A stretch of 54,443 nucleotides of DNA from Adiantum capillus-veneris. Taxonomy: Eukaryota; Streptophyta; Polypodiopsida; Polypodiales; Pteridaceae. The notes under the pieces are model-generated. The model did not search any database. It worked only from the letters and a program-made list of their open reading frames with translations, and was not told the DNA's origin. Positions 52,933 to 54,443 of the stretch are shown here, in pieces. The DNA is taken from assembly GCA_014529385.2 (NCBI GenBank), contig JABFUD020000231.1, positions 1-54,443 of the forward strand, in the 5' to 3' direction. The position numbers and the translations under genes are program-made. Numbering within the stretch: position 1 is the stretch's first letter; every line of letters starts with the position of its first letter.

Positions 52933-53954
52933 TTGGGTAAAAATAGTGCTAATTTTTTAGAAATTAAGCATACATGCATTTACTTATGCTTGATTGATTT
53001 TGCAATTTCAACATTACATTGTGAAATTTGGATTGGAGTAGTTGTAAAAATTTGGGGACTAATGGGGTGTGTGCCGATAATGGCATGTACAATCAAATTG
53101 TGTGATGATAATGGTATTTTTTACAATTATGATGATGATTTGAAAATAAATTGATATGGGTATCACAAAATGGGTCAATAATTTGAGAGAGATTGCTCAA
53201 TTAATGCCCAATTGTAAAGATTTTTATGTGGCCATGCTAATGATTGATCAGATAGATGATGAACATGGCAATGATGCATTCATTTATTGTTGTGCTTTAG
53301 GGGTTAAAAACTCAAAATTTAGACATACAAACTATAAGTGGCAAACCTAAATGGTTTGAATGATTAGGGTTTGGAGATATGAGGAATTTATTTGGCAATG
53401 ATTAAAAATCGGGTGGAATAGGCGAATGTTTTGTGTCAATTGGGTTTGCTAATTGGGGATATCTGCGAATTAGGAAATTATGGTGCAATGATTGAAAAAT
53501 TAAACATGGATAGAGATACGTTTTTTCACTTATATAGTGTGTATGCGTTATGCTTAAATTGCGGTACGTATGTAATGATTTGTTTTGTGTGCTATGAATA
53601 TGATGAAATTGGAGTGTGGATTGTAATGGACTCCAAAAAAAGGAGTTTTCATGGTCGTTATTGATTGAGTTTGGTTGAAATCAAGTTTGACAATGATATG
53701 AATATGCCATATGTGCTCAATATGAGATTATTGTGTGTGCTGCGTGCCAATCAAATGATACATGTTGGGAAGATTCACGTGGAGATGAATTTAATTATGC
53801 ATATGAAGATTTTTATCTTGGCCGTTTTGAGTTCTTTTTGTATATCAAAGAAATGCCCAAAATAAAGATATTGATTGGAGGCTTAACAATTTGTTATTCA
53901 ACTCACTTTTTCAGTCTATCTAAGGTTGGCATTTACATTGCCTACACACAATAG
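52933..53954 (+). pseudogene. RE9 internal frames, Cys- and Tyr-rich, unrecognised
   Basis: Five short frames (52933-53154, 53156-53350, 53431-53664, 53665-53865, 53733-53954) follow one another on the + strand. Read across frame changes they give Cys pairs (CLNCG, CFVC, VCAACQSNDTCW) and an acidic Tyr-rich stretch, FNYAYEDFYLGRFEFF. The second half of the 53665 frame overlaps the better-looking frame that starts with a GTG at 53733. This may be a decayed coding region of the element or a captured fragment. No family is recognised, and the AT-rich composition makes chance frames likely too. Confidence 0.3.
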
Positions 53955-54443
53955 CTAAGCTATTATCAGAGGAGCTCTTACCCTAACATTGTGGGGGTCA
54001 TTACCCCAAGACCCATGCTCAGAGGAGACTCCTATCGGTACAAATGACACAAGATCTGTGTGGGAACCTACCTAAGAGATTAATTGAAAGAAATAAAAAC
54101 AAAATAAAAAATATAAAAAACACACCATGCTCCTCGCTCACTGTCTTGCACGCAACTTGCAGCTTGGTTTGGCTTGACCCGCTTTGGCTTCACTCACAAA
54201 ACACCACACACACACAAACACACACACACACACACAACACACACACAACACACACACAACACAATAAATTGCCATGTAGGTCTTCTTTAATGTAGCCTAC
54301 CAAACCCCGGTGCTACCCTATTTTTTGAAATTTCGGTCTCCCTAATGGCCACCCAATTTTGGCTCAATACACACACACAAACACTCTCTCCTGTAACAAA
54401 TTTCTCCCACCTCTGCTCTAGACTGGCACATCCGCACAAATTT
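53955..54443. other. Right edge: non-coding with CA microsatellite
   Basis: A broken (CA)n / (ACACAA)n run at about 54204-54265. The 83-codon frame over it is repeat-derived at its end. No gene is seen before the window ends. Confidence 0.6.

Larger units (their letters stand above)
50771..54443 (+). mobile_element. RE9: older relative of RE5, running off the window
   Basis: The LTR end and PBS region at 51730-51862 parallels RE5's: both have a CCATGC..CTAGCCGGGTT block, a TTGGTC/TCGGTG block, then CAACA, then a tRNA-Asp-type PBS. The AT-rich leader that follows shares words with RE5's. The LTR start was not identified; 50771 (TGTTGGGG) is only a candidate. The 3' part lies outside the window. 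No pol domain is seen up to the end. Confidence 0.55.

Noticed and set aside
1-54443. CRISPR arrays, rRNA, intact tRNA genes or host protein-coding genes
   Set aside because: No regularly spaced direct repeats with unique spacers, no conserved rRNA cores, no cloverleaf, and no frame with a recognisable non-transposon domain were found by eye.

Overview
This window looks like a gene-poor stretch of a large plant nuclear genome, built almost entirely of transposable elements. The evidence is plant-type Ty3/gypsy chromoviruses and Tat/Athila-like elements, a Ty1/copia element, a LINE, primer-binding sites for plant tRNA-Met and tRNA-Asp, long AG/AC microsatellites and G/C homopolymers. I see no convincing host gene, rRNA, tRNA or CRISPR array. 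The species cannot be fixed from the sequence; the microsatellite-rich, retroelement-packed style would suit a fern, lycophyte or other large-genome plant, but that is a guess.

Layout, left to right. 1-5.4 kb: decayed Ty3/gypsy element on the + strand (RE1: gag, protease, RT, integrase). 5.4-7.6 kb: non-coding, partly GC-rich DNA, perhaps RE1's 3' LTR. 7.6-16.5 kb: a - strand Ty3/gypsy element (RE2) with 5' LTR, tRNA-Asp-type PBS, long leader with a diverged palindrome-bearing tandem array, gag, protease and a truncated RT that carries a 299-bp tandem duplication. 16.5-20.4 kb: 5' part of a - strand chromovirus (RE3: LTR, tRNA-Met PBS, gag, start of protease), cut by RE2. 20.4-33.8 kb: a second - strand copy of the same chromovirus family (RE4), split by a complete + strand LTR element (RE5, 24919-32287) flanked by a GAGAG target duplication. 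33.8-35.5 kb: 5' end of a + strand Ty1/copia element (RE6) sitting in RE4's gag and itself cut by RE7. 35.5-43.1 kb: a + strand chromovirus of the RE3/RE4 family (RE7) with two LTRs (the 3' one truncated), a deleted protease and an inverted RNase H segment. 43.1-47.9 kb: a - strand LINE with endonuclease, RT and zinc-knuckle tail, flanked by three more degenerate copies of its C-terminal motif embedded in microsatellites. 47.9-50.8 kb: microsatellites and minisatellites. 50.8-54.4 kb: an older relative of RE5 (RE9) with a degenerate tRNA-Asp-type PBS, running off the window.

The copies date one another. RE3 and RE7 act as paralogous empty sites for RE4, which fixes the RE5 insertion to the base and confirms the RE6 LTR start. 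RE2 lies in RE3, RE3 abuts RE4's broken 3' LTR, RE5 and RE6 lie in RE4, and RE7 lies in RE6.

The most unusual content is in RE5. It has clean LTRs, PBS and polypurine tract, but no recognisable gag or pol domain. Instead it has reading frames of 118 and 414 codons built from at least seven copies of a short Tyr/Asp-rich motif that I cannot assign to a known retrotransposon family.
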